Assembly: GCA_964655065.1 (NCBI GenBank)
Contig: CAZZLC010000008.1
Coordinates: forward strand, 116,861 to 180,860
Source: DRPG01 sp964655065
GTDB lineage: Bacteria; Myxococcota_A; UBA796; GCA-2862545
Direction: 5' to 3'
Length of the DNA stretch: 64,000 bases
Shown here: positions 16,703 through 25,813 of the stretch, piece by piece
Layout of the letters: every line of letters begins with the position of its first letter
Position numbering within the stretch: the stretch's first letter is position 1
Notes under the pieces: model-generated
The model's input: the letters and a program-made list of their open reading frames with translations, nothing else
Told to the model about the DNA's origin: nothing
The model's database searches: none
Translations under genes and position numbers: made by a program

Positions 16703-18211
16703 TCAGCGTCCCGGCGGGCTCGAGAAGGCGGGGCCCAGGGCCTCGACGCGGTCCGCGATGGCACCGCAGTAGCGACCGTTCGCAAAGAGGGAGCACGGAT
16801 CGATCGACTCGCCCCGGAACGCCTGTGCGTTGACCTCGGGGAACCAGGCCTCCCACAACTTCTCGTCGGTCGAGGGGTCGACGACGAGGAACCGGGTGTG
16901 ATCGCCGGGTCGCGGCGAGACCTGCTCGCGGTGCCCGATCGCGACGAGCACGAGCCCCTCGGTCGTCCAGTCGGCGCCACCCAGGTGGGTCTCGAACCAG
17001 CCGTCTTCGGTCCACGTCCACCGCTCGGTGGCCGTCATCGTGGACTCGTCGAGCTCGTACTCGACGACGCGAGAGTAGCCACGCTCTCGGCCGTTGTCGT
17101 ACACGAGGAGCCGGCCGTCGGCGTACTGCAGGCCGTGCTGGCACTCGGGGTGGCGATCGAGGGCGGTGCCATCGGGGTCGCGCAGGGTGAAGTCGCCATC
17201 CTTGCCAAACGCCCAGCGCCAGCGGCCCGAAGGCACCTCGATGGCCACGACCTGGGACGGGACGCACAAGGAAACGAGGATCACCTCCTGCCCGTCGAAG
17301 TCGTAGAGGTTCAGCCAGTTCGGGTGGTACGAGTTACCGCGGCGGCCGAGCAGGTGCCCTTCGAGGTAGCCGCGCTCGCTGTGCCAGTCGAAGCGGACCT
17401 CCCCGTCGGGCGCCACGAGCCGGGTGGCGAAGCTGCGCACCGGCTCCCCGCCGGTGTTGGGGTGGGCCCGCTCCTCGAGCGTGAGCAGGCGACCGTCCGG
17501 GAGGCGTCGAGCGTCGTGGTGAAAGAGGACGTCGGCGGCATTCGCGAGCGGCACGCCGAGGTCGAAGGAGATGTCGCCCCCGAGCAGATCGACGAGTCGC
17601 AGGCGGTGGGCCGGCTTGGGCGGCCACCCGCCTCGGATCGAGAAGCTCGCGATGTCCTCGTGGTAGGACACCGCGGTCAGGTTGCCGTGTCGCACGTGCC
17701 AGCGGACGTTGCCGTCACGGTCGAACACCAGCCCCCGCGCGCCGTCGAAGGGCTCGCGCTGGTGGTTGGTCACCGTATAGTCCCCTCCGGCACGGGGATC
17801 GTGGAGCATCACGTCGATCGTGGTGAGCCCAGGGTCGGTGGGGGCCTGGGTGGTGAGCGGGACCTCGAGGGGGGCTGGGGTGCCGGGCGGTCCCACGAGG
17901 CAGTCGTACGAGGCCTCGGCGAGCAGCCCGGCCAACGTGAGCGCGTGCGCGTCGGCTTCGACATCGCTCTCGACCAGGTGCACCTCGGCGCGATCGTCAC
18001 CCAGCCAGCAGGCGATCGCGAGAGGGGCGGGGTCGGTGAGCTCGACGTCGAAGGCCGCTTCGTTGGCGTTCCACGGCTGACGGACCACGACGGACCGCAC
18101 GGGCCCGTCGTCGCTGACCACCGTGGTCACAGGGGAGGTTTCACCGCGCTCGCCGGTATCGTCGGCGACGGGTGGCGAGGTCGAACACGCGAGCAGGATG
18201 GTGAGCATCAT
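16703..18211 (-). CDS. Arylsulfotransferase (ASST)-like lipoprotein
   Basis: A 502-residue exported lipoprotein (MMLTILLACSTS, lipobox LLAC) whose body reads as a six-bladed propeller of the arylsulfotransferase family. Typical blades are GLVFDRDGNVRWHV, LFHHDARRLPDGRLLTL, SYHPNWLNLYDFDGQE, HPECQHGLQYADGRLLVYDN and FLVVDPSTDEKLWEAWF. The histidines in the second to fourth of these sit where ASST keeps active-site histidines. An Ig-like N-terminal region (about 25-110) also fits bacterial ASST. Two ATG codons stand in tandem at 18211 and 18208. It follows the flavin monooxygenase by 41 bases on the same strand. Sulfate transfer between phenolic compounds is possible but not shown. Confidence 0.75.
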   Translation of the reverse strand: MMLTILLACSTSPPVADDTGERGETSPVTTVVSDDGPVRSVVVRQPWNANEAAFDVELTDPAPLAIACWLGDDRAEVHLVESDVEADAHALTLAGLLAEASYDCLVGPPGTPAPLEVPLTTQAPTDPGLTTIDVMLHDPRAGGDYTVTNHQREPFDGARGLVFDRDGNVRWHVRHGNLTAVSYHEDIASFSIRGGWPPKPAHRLRLVDLLGGDISFDLGVPLANAADVLFHHDARRLPDGRLLTLEERAHPNTGGEPVRSFATRLVAPDGEVRFDWHSERGYLEGHLLGRRGNSYHPNWLNLYDFDGQEVILVSLCVPSQVVAIEVPSGRWRWAFGKDGDFTLRDPDGTALDRHPECQHGLQYADGRLLVYDNGRERGYSRVVEYELDESTMTATERWTWTEDGWFETHLGGADWTTEGLVLVAIGHREQVSPRPGDHTRFLVVDPSTDEKLWEAWFPEVNAQAFRGESIDPCSLFANGRYCGAIADRVEALGPAFSSPPGR

Positions 18212-18252
18212 CGGGGCGCCGCATATCGAGCCCGCTGGCCCCTGGCACCTGC

Positions 18253-19767
18253 CTATGTGGCAAGCCGCAGGCTGCGCCTCGGACGCCGAGTCCGACGGCG
18301 CTGGTACTCCTCGACGATGCCGGCGTAGTCGCTCGCCTCGTATCGGCTGAACACCTCGTACAGCACATTGGGGAGCTTGCGGTAGGGGTTCACGCCGATC
18401 TCGGACAGCACGACGTCGAGGTAGTGGTGGAAGCGTGTGTTCACCGCGCAGGCCCACGAAGACTCGTAGGCGATGTTCGCATCCTTCCAGGCCCGGATCT
18501 TCCCGATCGAGGCTTCCATGGCCTCGACGCTGGGCAGCTCGAGACGTCCGCCAATCACCGCGTCGAGCCACAAGGCGCCTGCCTCGGCGGTCGGAATGTG
18601 CAGGAAGCCGTGGTTGTAGCCAGCGAACGCGAGTCGAGGGATTCGGGGATGCAGGATGTGCCTGTAGAGCTGCACGCCGTCGGGCTCGGACTCGAGCTTC
18701 GTGCGATAGGGCTCGGGCACGAACGGGAATCGAGGACTCTTCGACCCGATGGCGAAGGCCACCACATCCGCAGCGACTCGCGTGCCGTCCGCGAGGACCA
18801 GCCCCTTCTCGTCCATGGCGACGACCTCGCCCTGCACTGGCTCGATCGCTCCCGACGCCACGTGCGGGTAGTAGTCGTCGGGGGCGAGGGCGGACGCGGA
18901 GCGCATGTCCCACAGCATCGAGTTGGGGGGTCGAACCCGGGCGAGCCTCTCGCGACCGGCTCGTCCGTGTCCGCGGGCGTGGGAGCGGAACTGGGTCCAG
19001 ATCCCGAGCGACAGGAGCCACCAGAAGGTGCTCACGAACGGGGCCCCCACCGAGTGGAGCAACCGCTGGGGCAGCGTGGGCTGGGCGCTCCACGGCAGCA
19101 TCACCGAGCCGAACCGACTGAAGATCGCGAACGTGTAGTGGGCCAGCCCGAAGATGTACCGGGGAATCGGCCACCGGGCGGTTCGAAAGACGTGGTGGAC
19201 CCGTGCGTTGCGGCGGGCCGCAAACACCGCGAGGTCGAGGGCGGTCTTGCCCATGCCCACCACGGCGACGCGGCGGTCGCGGAACCGCTCGAGCGAGTCG
19301 AGGGCCCGGTTCGTGACGATCTCCCCACGGAACGCGTCCATCCCTGGCAACTCGGGCTCGAGGGACGGCTGCGTGTACTGCCCGGTGGCGATGATCACAT
19401 AGTCGACGTCGTGCTCAGCCTTCCCGTCGGGCCCGTCGACGTGGACGCGCCAGCCCCCGGACCGCTCTTCGAGGCCCTCCACGCGGGTGCTCAGCCGCGG
19501 TGTCAGGTCGTACGTCTCGACGACGAGGTCGAAGTAGCCGCGGATCTGTTCGGCCGTGGGGTGCTCGTCGGGCGGGTCGGACCAGGGAAGGTCCGAGAGA
19601 TGGTAGGCCGACGCAATGTTCTGGAGCCGAACCTCGGGGTAGACGTCGCACCACACGCCGCCGACCGTGCTTCCCGCCTCGAACAGCTCAATCTCGTGGC
19701 CGAGCCGCGACAGGACCGCCGCGTAGGTGAGCCCCGAGATTCCTCCTCCGATGATCCCAAACCGCAC
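18253..19767 (-). CDS. Flavin-containing monooxygenase-like FAD/NAD(P) oxidoreductase
   Basis: A 504-residue flavoprotein. FGIIGGGISGLTYAAVL at the N-terminus binds FAD, GSTVGGVWCDVYPEVRLQ is the FMO-type following segment, YVIIATGQYTQPSLEP closes the FAD domain, and VAVVGMGKTALDLAVFAA is the second (NADPH) dinucleotide fold. FAIGSKSPRFPF and the FAGYNHGFLHIPTAE stretch match FMO and Baeyer-Villiger relatives, as does the length. The GTG at 19767 lies shortly after a GGGGGGAA stretch. It oxygenates a small organic substrate that cannot be inferred. It begins the minus-strand run that continues into the arylsulfotransferase-like and DUF1592/1552 genes. Confidence 0.85.
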   Translation of the reverse strand: MRFGIIGGGISGLTYAAVLSRLGHEIELFEAGSTVGGVWCDVYPEVRLQNIASAYHLSDLPWSDPPDEHPTAEQIRGYFDLVVETYDLTPRLSTRVEGLEERSGGWRVHVDGPDGKAEHDVDYVIIATGQYTQPSLEPELPGMDAFRGEIVTNRALDSLERFRDRRVAVVGMGKTALDLAVFAARRNARVHHVFRTARWPIPRYIFGLAHYTFAIFSRFGSVMLPWSAQPTLPQRLLHSVGAPFVSTFWWLLSLGIWTQFRSHARGHGRAGRERLARVRPPNSMLWDMRSASALAPDDYYPHVASGAIEPVQGEVVAMDEKGLVLADGTRVAADVVAFAIGSKSPRFPFVPEPYRTKLESEPDGVQLYRHILHPRIPRLAFAGYNHGFLHIPTAEAGALWLDAVIGGRLELPSVEAMEASIGKIRAWKDANIAYESSWACAVNTRFHHYLDVVLSEIGVNPYRKLPNVLYEVFSRYEASDYAGIVEEYQRRRTRRPRRSLRLAT

Positions 19768-20027
19768 GTTCCCCCCAGTCGGTGAGGACAGTACTGCGAT
19801 TCTTGCCAGAGAGGCCTTACGCGAACGCTACGACGTGCGGAGGCCTCGTGCGTGGGCGCGGCCGTGTTGGTCGAGCTGGCCGGGGCCATCGGCATGCGGT
19901 CCGAGGTGAGGGGCATCGCGGGGGTCGTGCACGCCGTGGCAGGCTGGTGGCCCTGAGGCCAGACGTCCTTCCCGTGTAGCGACTCCGGCGGATCGAGTCC
20001 GGCAGTTACCCCCGTGGGGCGCAGCGA

Positions 20028-21314
20028 GTGACGACTGGCGCGGAATGCGCCGATGGGCCGGTGGTGAGAGCGAGCCTGCCCTACGCGGATCCCATCGAAT
20101 GGCGCCGTGCCGTGGTGGCCCGGCTTGCCTGCATGCTGGCGCCGGTCCTCTCGCTCCCGTTTCAGATCGTGCACGCGAGCCGAGGCAACTGGCACCTCGT
20201 GGCCGTGCACGTGGGTGCGCTCGTGGGCGCGGGGTTCGCCTATCGTGAGCTCACCCGCGGGCGACTTCAGCGCGCCGCCTGGGTGCTGCTCGCGAGCCTG
20301 GGGGCCACCGTGACCTACGCCGCCTGGCACGGAGGGGGCCTCGCCGGGCACGCGAGCCCCTTCCTCTGCTTCGTGTCCATGCTCGCTGCGCTCACCCTGG
20401 ATGGTGGGCAGCGCGTCGCGGGCATTGGCGCTGCCGTGCTCGCGGTGCTCGGACTCGGTCTCTTCGGTCCGACCGACCAGCCGGTGTCGGACGGGACCTT
20501 CCGAGCCAGCGTCTTCATCCTCGTCGCCACCGCTGGGGCGATCGTGGTGTCGCTGGACGGGACCATGGAGCGGCTGGCTCGGGACGTGGCCTCGGCCACG
20601 CAGTCGGCCGAGGAGGCCAACGCCCGAAAGGACCGGCTGCTCGCCAGGGTCTCGCACTACTTGCGCACGCCGCTCAACGCCATTGTCGGCTACACCGAGC
20701 TCCTCGCTGACGACGCTCGCGGCGAGGAGCGCGTCGAAGCCGTAGAGGACATGGAGCGCATCCTGCGAGCCAGCCACGGGCTCCTGTCGATCCTCGACGA
20801 CATCCTCGACGTGGCCCGTGTGGAGTCGGGCAGCCTGCGCTCGAGCCACGGTCGAATCGACCTCGACTCGCTCTGCGGCCAGCTCTCGGCGACGGTGAAC
20901 CCCCTGGCCGCGACCCGAAACAACCGGTTCGAGTTGATGACCGCGCCCATCCCCTTCGAGGTGTGGCTGGACGAAGGGCGCCTGCGTCAGGTGCTCCTCA
21001 ACCTGCTCGGCAACGCGTGCAAGTTCACCTCTGACGGCGAGGTGTGCCTGAGGGTCGGACCTGGGTCCGACGGAATGCTCCGCTTCGAGGTCGAGGACAC
21101 CGGCGTCGGGATGGATGCGGATCAGTGCAGGCGGGTGCGCGAGGCACTGGAGCGCCGTTCGGCGACGGTGGCCCGGACGCACGGCGGCACGGGCCTCGGG
21201 CTGGCCATCTGCGGCCGGCTGGTCGAGGAGATGGGGGGACAGCTCCGCATGACCAGCGAGCCCGGCGAGGGAACCCGGTTCTGGGGCGAGCTCCCCGCCA
21301 AGAAGGCCTCGTGA
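20028..21314 (+). CDS. Membrane histidine kinase with intact ATPase but altered H-box
   Basis: A 428-residue sensor kinase. Residues about 30-175 form five or six membrane helices with almost no periplasmic sensor. HisKA follows with VSHYLRTPLNAIVGY, the phospho-accepting His at 210. In nearly all HisKA domains the next residue is Glu or Asp; here it is Tyr. The ATPase domain is intact: N-box NLLGNACKF, G1 VEDTGVGMD, G2 GGTGLGLAI and the terminal GEGTRFWGELP. The GTG start at 20028 has no strong ribosome site and could be a few codons later. It overlaps a second kinase gene (GTGA). No response regulator is adjacent. Confidence 0.88.
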   Translation: MTTGAECADGPVVRASLPYADPIEWRRAVVARLACMLAPVLSLPFQIVHASRGNWHLVAVHVGALVGAGFAYRELTRGRLQRAAWVLLASLGATVTYAAWHGGGLAGHASPFLCFVSMLAALTLDGGQRVAGIGAAVLAVLGLGLFGPTDQPVSDGTFRASVFILVATAGAIVVSLDGTMERLARDVASATQSAEEANARKDRLLARVSHYLRTPLNAIVGYTELLADDARGEERVEAVEDMERILRASHGLLSILDDILDVARVESGSLRSSHGRIDLDSLCGQLSATVNPLAATRNNRFELMTAPIPFEVWLDEGRLRQVLLNLLGNACKFTSDGEVCLRVGPGSDGMLRFEVEDTGVGMDADQCRRVREALERRSATVARTHGGTGLGLAICGRLVEEMGGQLRMTSEPGEGTRFWGELPAKKAS

Positions 21315-22453
21315 GGACCGTGTTGTCCCGACGTAGCTTCTTCCAGGCATTTCGCTGGATCGCGCTGGGGTTCGGCATCCCCCTGCTCGTGGTCAGTGTG
21401 TTGCGGGGTCGCCTACTCATCGCGGGCTTTCTCGTCGTGCTCGCGATCGTCGCCCACTCGAGCGCGCGGCTGACGTTCCGGGGCCGACCGCGGGCGGCCG
21501 CTGCGCTCGTCTCGATCGTCACCGGCATCGCGGTGTACGCCACGGTGTGGAGCGGCGACGGGATGTCCGGCAGTGCGGCCACGTACCTGACGATCGTGCC
21601 GCTCGTGGCCACGGTCGCCGGCGGAAGTCGAATCGGCGCCGTGACGCTCGGGGTCGTGCTGATGTCCATGCTCGCCTTGATGGCGTGGGACGACCGAACC
21701 GCGCCGGTGGTCGCCGAGTGGTCCCAGATCGCACACTTGACCGCGTCCCGTGGGGTGCTGGTGGCCCTGTGCGGTACGCTGGCCATCCTCCTCGTGCGGA
21801 GCGCGGACGCCCTGAATCACGACCTCGACGGCTCGAGGGCGCAGGCCCAGGCGGCCAACGCGGCGAAGTCACGTCTGCTCGCTCACTGCTCGCACGATCT
21901 CCGCACGCCGATCCACGCCGTGCAAGGCTACACCGCCCTCCTCGCCGAGGACGCCTACCTCGCCGGGCGCCACGAGGAGCTGACCGACCTTGCTCGGGTC
22001 GACACGGCCTCTCACCACCTGTTGACCGTGATCGAGCAGGTCCTCGCGATGGCTCGGCTCGAGCACGCGCCGTCGCCCCGGACTCCCGAGGACGTGGACG
22101 TGGTGGCGCTGCTCGAGGAGTTCGACCATCCCTGCATCTCCACCACGATCGATCCCCTGCCGTTCGTCCCCCGGACCGACGTGGTGGCCCTGCGACTGCT
22201 CCTCGCCCAGCTCACGCACCACCTCGTCGATCTCTCCTGCGAGACCGCGGTCATCCGCGTGGGGCCCTCGGGCGAGCGGCAGATGCGCATCTCGGCGATG
22301 TGCCCGGGCGCAGACTGCGACGTCTCGAGAGACCCCTTCGAGCCGTTCCGTCACGGAGGGTTGGAGCTCGCGCTCTGCGAGCAGCTCGCCATCAGCCTGG
22401 CGGGAACCGCTCGCGCCGACACCGAGGGTGTGCACTTCGAGATTCCCGTGTAG
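21311..22453 (+). CDS. Histidine-kinase-like protein with intact H-box and degenerate ATPase domain
   Basis: A 380-residue paralogue of the preceding kinase. Membrane helices (about 15-165) lead to HisKA with CSHDLRTPIHAVQGYTALL, phospho-accepting His 195 followed by the normal acidic residue. The region where HATPase_c should be (about 250-380) keeps overall length, but the N-box reads LLAQLTHHLVDLS with no Asn, the G1 DxGxG is absent (AMCPGADCDVS) and G2 is reduced to HGGLELALCEQLA. It is therefore unlikely to bind ATP, and probably needs another kinase, most simply the upstream partner, to be phosphorylated. The GTG overlaps the stop of the first kinase. Confidence 0.82.
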   Translation: MRTVLSRRSFFQAFRWIALGFGIPLLVVSVLRGRLLIAGFLVVLAIVAHSSARLTFRGRPRAAAALVSIVTGIAVYATVWSGDGMSGSAATYLTIVPLVATVAGGSRIGAVTLGVVLMSMLALMAWDDRTAPVVAEWSQIAHLTASRGVLVALCGTLAILLVRSADALNHDLDGSRAQAQAANAAKSRLLAHCSHDLRTPIHAVQGYTALLAEDAYLAGRHEELTDLARVDTASHHLLTVIEQVLAMARLEHAPSPRTPEDVDVVALLEEFDHPCISTTIDPLPFVPRTDVVALRLLLAQLTHHLVDLSCETAVIRVGPSGERQMRISAMCPGADCDVSRDPFEPFRHGGLELALCEQLAISLAGTARADTEGVHFEIPV

Positions 22454-22576
22454 CAGGCGCGGATCTGCGTTCACCCTTCACGAGCGTGCCCGCGAGGTAC
22501 TCCTTGCTCCAGCCCCGGACTTCCTTCGGGCGAGCCCACCGGGAGGCACGATGACCCACGCTCGCCTGAAGCGAGG

Positions 22577-23857
22577 CTACCGGCGCTCGAGCGCCCGCCT
22601 CAGCCGACCCAGACCCCAGGCGCCGAACGCGAAGGCGGGGATGGCGAGGATACCCGCCAGCTCGACTCCGAGCAGGGGCTCGGCGCTCACGACCTCCCGG
22701 AGCTCGGCCAGCGAGTCGATGGCGTCGGGTCCCGACAGCAGACGGCCGAACTCGACGATGGCGTTGGCCACGAACGCGGACCCCACCGCCACGGCGGCAC
22801 GCCACCGACGACCCGCCTCCGGCTCGAGCGAGAGGTGGATCTCGCCGAAGGAGCGCGCGTCGGGCGACTGGACCTGGAAGGCCACGCGCTCCCGTCGGTA
22901 CCAGACGGTTCGGGTAGGCTCGACGTCGAGGTGGAAGAGGAACCAGCCCTCGAGATCGGGACGAGGTTCCTGGGGACGGACGCGGATGCGCCCCCCGACA
23001 GGGTCGACGACCACGGCCGCGCTCGTCGCGCGCGGCTTGATCCGGAGCTCCACCGTGTGTCCCGCGCGCACGTCGAACACGTTGTCGAGACCTGGCTCGA
23101 TGCGCTCGACGTCGGCCCCCACGCGGTACAGCTCGACGGTGTGCCGCTCGAGATCCCTCGCCTCGAGGAAGGCGAAGGGCGCCGGGCGAGCCCGGGCGGC
23201 GGGCACGGGAAGCTCGATGCGCTCCTGCACATCGTCGCCGGATGCGAGCTGACCCCGCAGCAACAGGACCAGCGTGTCTCCGCTGACCACGAGCTCGGTG
23301 TCCCAGGGCTCCGACGGAGGCGGGGCGAGCACGGTGTGGAACTTGCCGGACTGGAGCGTGTCGTGGCTGAGCACCGCGAGATCGAGGCGCTCGAGGCGCT
23401 CGAGCGTGGGCGGCTGGAGCGTCAGGCGCACCTTCACCGCGCCGCCCGGGTACTCCACGAGCGGGGTGAGGGTCGGCTTCAGGGCGCCCCGAAGCCAGGG
23501 CTTGACGGAGAGCTCGCGGGGCCGGGACGACATCGGCACGCTGGCCGACGCTGGGCCCTCCACCTCGATGAAGAGCTGCTGGAGGTCGATGGCCTCACAC
23601 CCGGGGTCGTCGATGCGGACCTGGGTCGTCAGCACCAGGGTCTCGCCGGGCGCAATGCCCTCGTGGGGCAGCACGAGGTCGTCGGAGAGGTGAACGGCGA
23701 GCTCGGTGGAGACGCCGCGCACGAACCAGGTGCCGAAGCCCCGGAGGGGATTGGTGATGCGGAAGGTGAGCTCGGCGTCCTGCCCGAGCCTGAGGTGATC
23801 GACGGCGAGGACCGGCTTCACCTCCAGCGGCACCCGCTGACGCGGCTCAGGATTCAT
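22577..23857 (-). CDS. Unknown beta-rich protein with C-terminal membrane helices
   Basis: A 426-residue protein of no recognised family. Residues 1-340 are rich in short beta-strand patterns with repeating stretches such as LTFRITNPLRGFG, TLVLTTQVRIDD and HTVELRIKP, suggesting two to four immunoglobulin-like or arrestin-like domains. Two hydrophobic segments follow (about 352-372 and about 395-418), then a short basic tail. There is no signal peptide, so the beta domains should face the cytoplasm as a tail-anchored protein. The ATG lies inside the 3' end of the NTPase gene (11-base overlap). It is third in the wHTH-NTPase cassette and may anchor that NTPase to the membrane. Confidence 0.7.
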   Translation of the reverse strand: MNPEPRQRVPLEVKPVLAVDHLRLGQDAELTFRITNPLRGFGTWFVRGVSTELAVHLSDDLVLPHEGIAPGETLVLTTQVRIDDPGCEAIDLQQLFIEVEGPASASVPMSSRPRELSVKPWLRGALKPTLTPLVEYPGGAVKVRLTLQPPTLERLERLDLAVLSHDTLQSGKFHTVLAPPPSEPWDTELVVSGDTLVLLLRGQLASGDDVQERIELPVPAARARPAPFAFLEARDLERHTVELYRVGADVERIEPGLDNVFDVRAGHTVELRIKPRATSAAVVVDPVGGRIRVRPQEPRPDLEGWFLFHLDVEPTRTVWYRRERVAFQVQSPDARSFGEIHLSLEPEAGRRWRAAVAVGSAFVANAIVEFGRLLSGPDAIDSLAELREVVSAEPLLGVELAGILAIPAFAFGAWGLGRLRRALERR

Positions 23858-25811
23858 AGATCACCCGCGCCCCGGTGTGGCTGCTCCGGGTGAAGTGCTC
23901 CTGGACCTGCTCCAACAGGTCGCCCACCCAGGTGTCTCGGAGACTGCGCGCGGCGAGGTCGTCGAGCACCGACAGCTGTGCGGCATCGCGGGCGTACTCC
24001 GCGCGTCGCTGGAGCATCAGGTGCAGCAACGTCCGCACCACGGTGTGGTGTCGCGGGGGCAGATCCTGCACGAACACGAGTCGACCCAGCGGATCGGCCT
24101 CCCACTCGATGGGGCCGGCCCGCAGACACCACACGAAGTCGCAGGTCGCGTCACCACCCTCGAGGAGGGCGAGCACGGGCTCCCGGAACCGATTGTGCTG
24201 GTGGGGAAGGTAGAGCACCCGCACGACCACCTCGGGAGCGGCGGGGAGCATCGCGGACTGGAACGTGAGCTCGACGACCTGGGCTCCGTTGAAGCTCTCG
24301 CCGAGGTCCTTCGGCGCCGCGGTGACGGACAGCTGCCAGCCGATCGAGAGGAGCTCGGTACCCTCCCAGACGAGCTCCGTGACGGCGCTCAGGTGGCGCT
24401 CGACGTAGTCCCGGTGCTCGGGGCTTCGCAGGTCGCTCGGCTCCTCGCCCACATAGTTGCGGAGCTGCACGAGGTAGTCGAGCTCGGGCTCGACCACGAG
24501 GGCGTGCATCCGCGCCCCGAACGCCTCGTCGAGCCGCTCGAGCCAGCGGCGCACCGAGACGTTGCCGACCTCGGGATTCACGCTGGCCAGATCGCGCTCG
24601 TCGTTGAACGGCAGGAGCAGCGCGCCGGCCTCCTCGAGTCGCATGCGGGTCGCCCTGCCGTCTCGGCCGAGCCAGTGGACCAGCCGCCGCTGGTAGATCT
24701 CCACCACCTGGGCCAGCGAGGGGAGCTCGAACACGGCTCGGCTCTCGCTGCCGATGCGGTCGCGGAACTGACCCTGCATGCGGCCGAGCAGCTCCTTGCT
24801 CCGAGAGTTCGTCATCGTGAACACGACGAGCACGTTGGGCAGGGTGTTGTAGAGCTCACTCACCCGACCGAAGAAGCCGAGCCAGCTCTCGGTCGTATCG
24901 GGCATGAACGCGGCTCGCGCCTCGATCTGATCGAAGGCGAAGACGAACACCCGCACCGGATCGGCCACGTTCTCGGGCTCGCGCTTGGACGGCGCGAACA
25001 GGCTAGCCAGCACCCGGATCATCTCGACCCGGCGAGCGAGGGTGGGTGGGTTCTTGAACCAGGCCTTGACCGCGGGACGGTCGACGACGTCGAGCAGGTA
25101 CCGGAAGAGGTGCTCGGCGATGTCGCGGTGGAAGTCGTTCTCGCTGTCGGCGAGGAACTGCAGGCAGAACCGCTCGACCAACCGGTCGCGGTCCAGGCGA
25201 CGGAAGGCTTCGAAGTCCCGCTCGGCGTAGAGCGCGCCCAGGCTGTGCTGGCGCGGCCAGAGCAAGGCGCGCAGTCGATCGGTCAGCGGCACCGTGCCCT
25301 GGAGCCTCGCCAGCGCGTGCGGGTCGGGCACGACGTCGCCGAGCAGCCGGAACGCGAGGTGAGCCATCTTCTTGAAGAGCAGGTCCTCTCCGTCCGGGCC
25401 AGAGGTGGTGAGCGTCTCCACCAGCTCCTCGAGCATCACGAGCTCGAGCTCGGGGAGCTCCCAGTGGTTGGACCGCCACACGACCACGTACTCGCCAGCC
25501 TGCTCGTGGTCGGGGTGTCGGAGCCACTGCAGGGTGTGCGTCTTGCCCACGCCGGGGTCCCCGGTGAGCATGACGATCCGCGAGGCTCCGCTGTGCCGCA
25601 CGTCGTCCACGGCCCGCGCGAGGCACTCCCGGACGTCCTGGTGCAGCACGTCCACGTGCAAGCCTTCGATGTCCTTTGCACGGGCGTCGTAGGTGATCAC
25701 CCGGTGGTCGTGGAAGGGGGACCGGTTGCCCTGCCGCTCGTAGTGGCGCTTCAGCTGCTGCAGGCCCAGGAGACGGGCATGCTCGCGCTGCTGCTCTCGT
25801 GCTTCGTCCAT
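23847..25811 (-). CDS. P-loop NTPase (AAA/STAND-like) of a three-gene cassette
   Basis: A 654-residue protein with one clear NTPase domain: Walker A MLTGDPGVGKTHTLQW (P-loop 84-91), Walker B VFVFAFDQIE (288-297) and a sensor-like VVFTMTNSR (329-337). Upstream of the P-loop, residues 40-75 (ARAKDIEGLHVDVLHQDV) resemble the lead-in of ATPases that act on DNA or regulate a partner. The C-terminal 250 residues have no recognised domain. ATG 25811 lies two bases after the stop of the wHTH gene, and its 3' end overlaps the membrane-protein gene by 11 bases. The three are surely co-expressed. Function is unknown; the layout resembles NTPase cassettes found in regulation and in phage defence. Confidence 0.75.
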   Translation of the reverse strand: MDEAREQQREHARLLGLQQLKRHYERQGNRSPFHDHRVITYDARAKDIEGLHVDVLHQDVRECLARAVDDVRHSGASRIVMLTGDPGVGKTHTLQWLRHPDHEQAGEYVVVWRSNHWELPELELVMLEELVETLTTSGPDGEDLLFKKMAHLAFRLLGDVVPDPHALARLQGTVPLTDRLRALLWPRQHSLGALYAERDFEAFRRLDRDRLVERFCLQFLADSENDFHRDIAEHLFRYLLDVVDRPAVKAWFKNPPTLARRVEMIRVLASLFAPSKREPENVADPVRVFVFAFDQIEARAAFMPDTTESWLGFFGRVSELYNTLPNVLVVFTMTNSRSKELLGRMQGQFRDRIGSESRAVFELPSLAQVVEIYQRRLVHWLGRDGRATRMRLEEAGALLLPFNDERDLASVNPEVGNVSVRRWLERLDEAFGARMHALVVEPELDYLVQLRNYVGEEPSDLRSPEHRDYVERHLSAVTELVWEGTELLSIGWQLSVTAAPKDLGESFNGAQVVELTFQSAMLPAAPEVVVRVLYLPHQHNRFREPVLALLEGGDATCDFVWCLRAGPIEWEADPLGRLVFVQDLPPRHHTVVRTLLHLMLQRRAEYARDAAQLSVLDDLAARSLRDTWVGDLLEQVQEHFTRSSHTGARVIYES

Positions 25812-25813
25812 GG

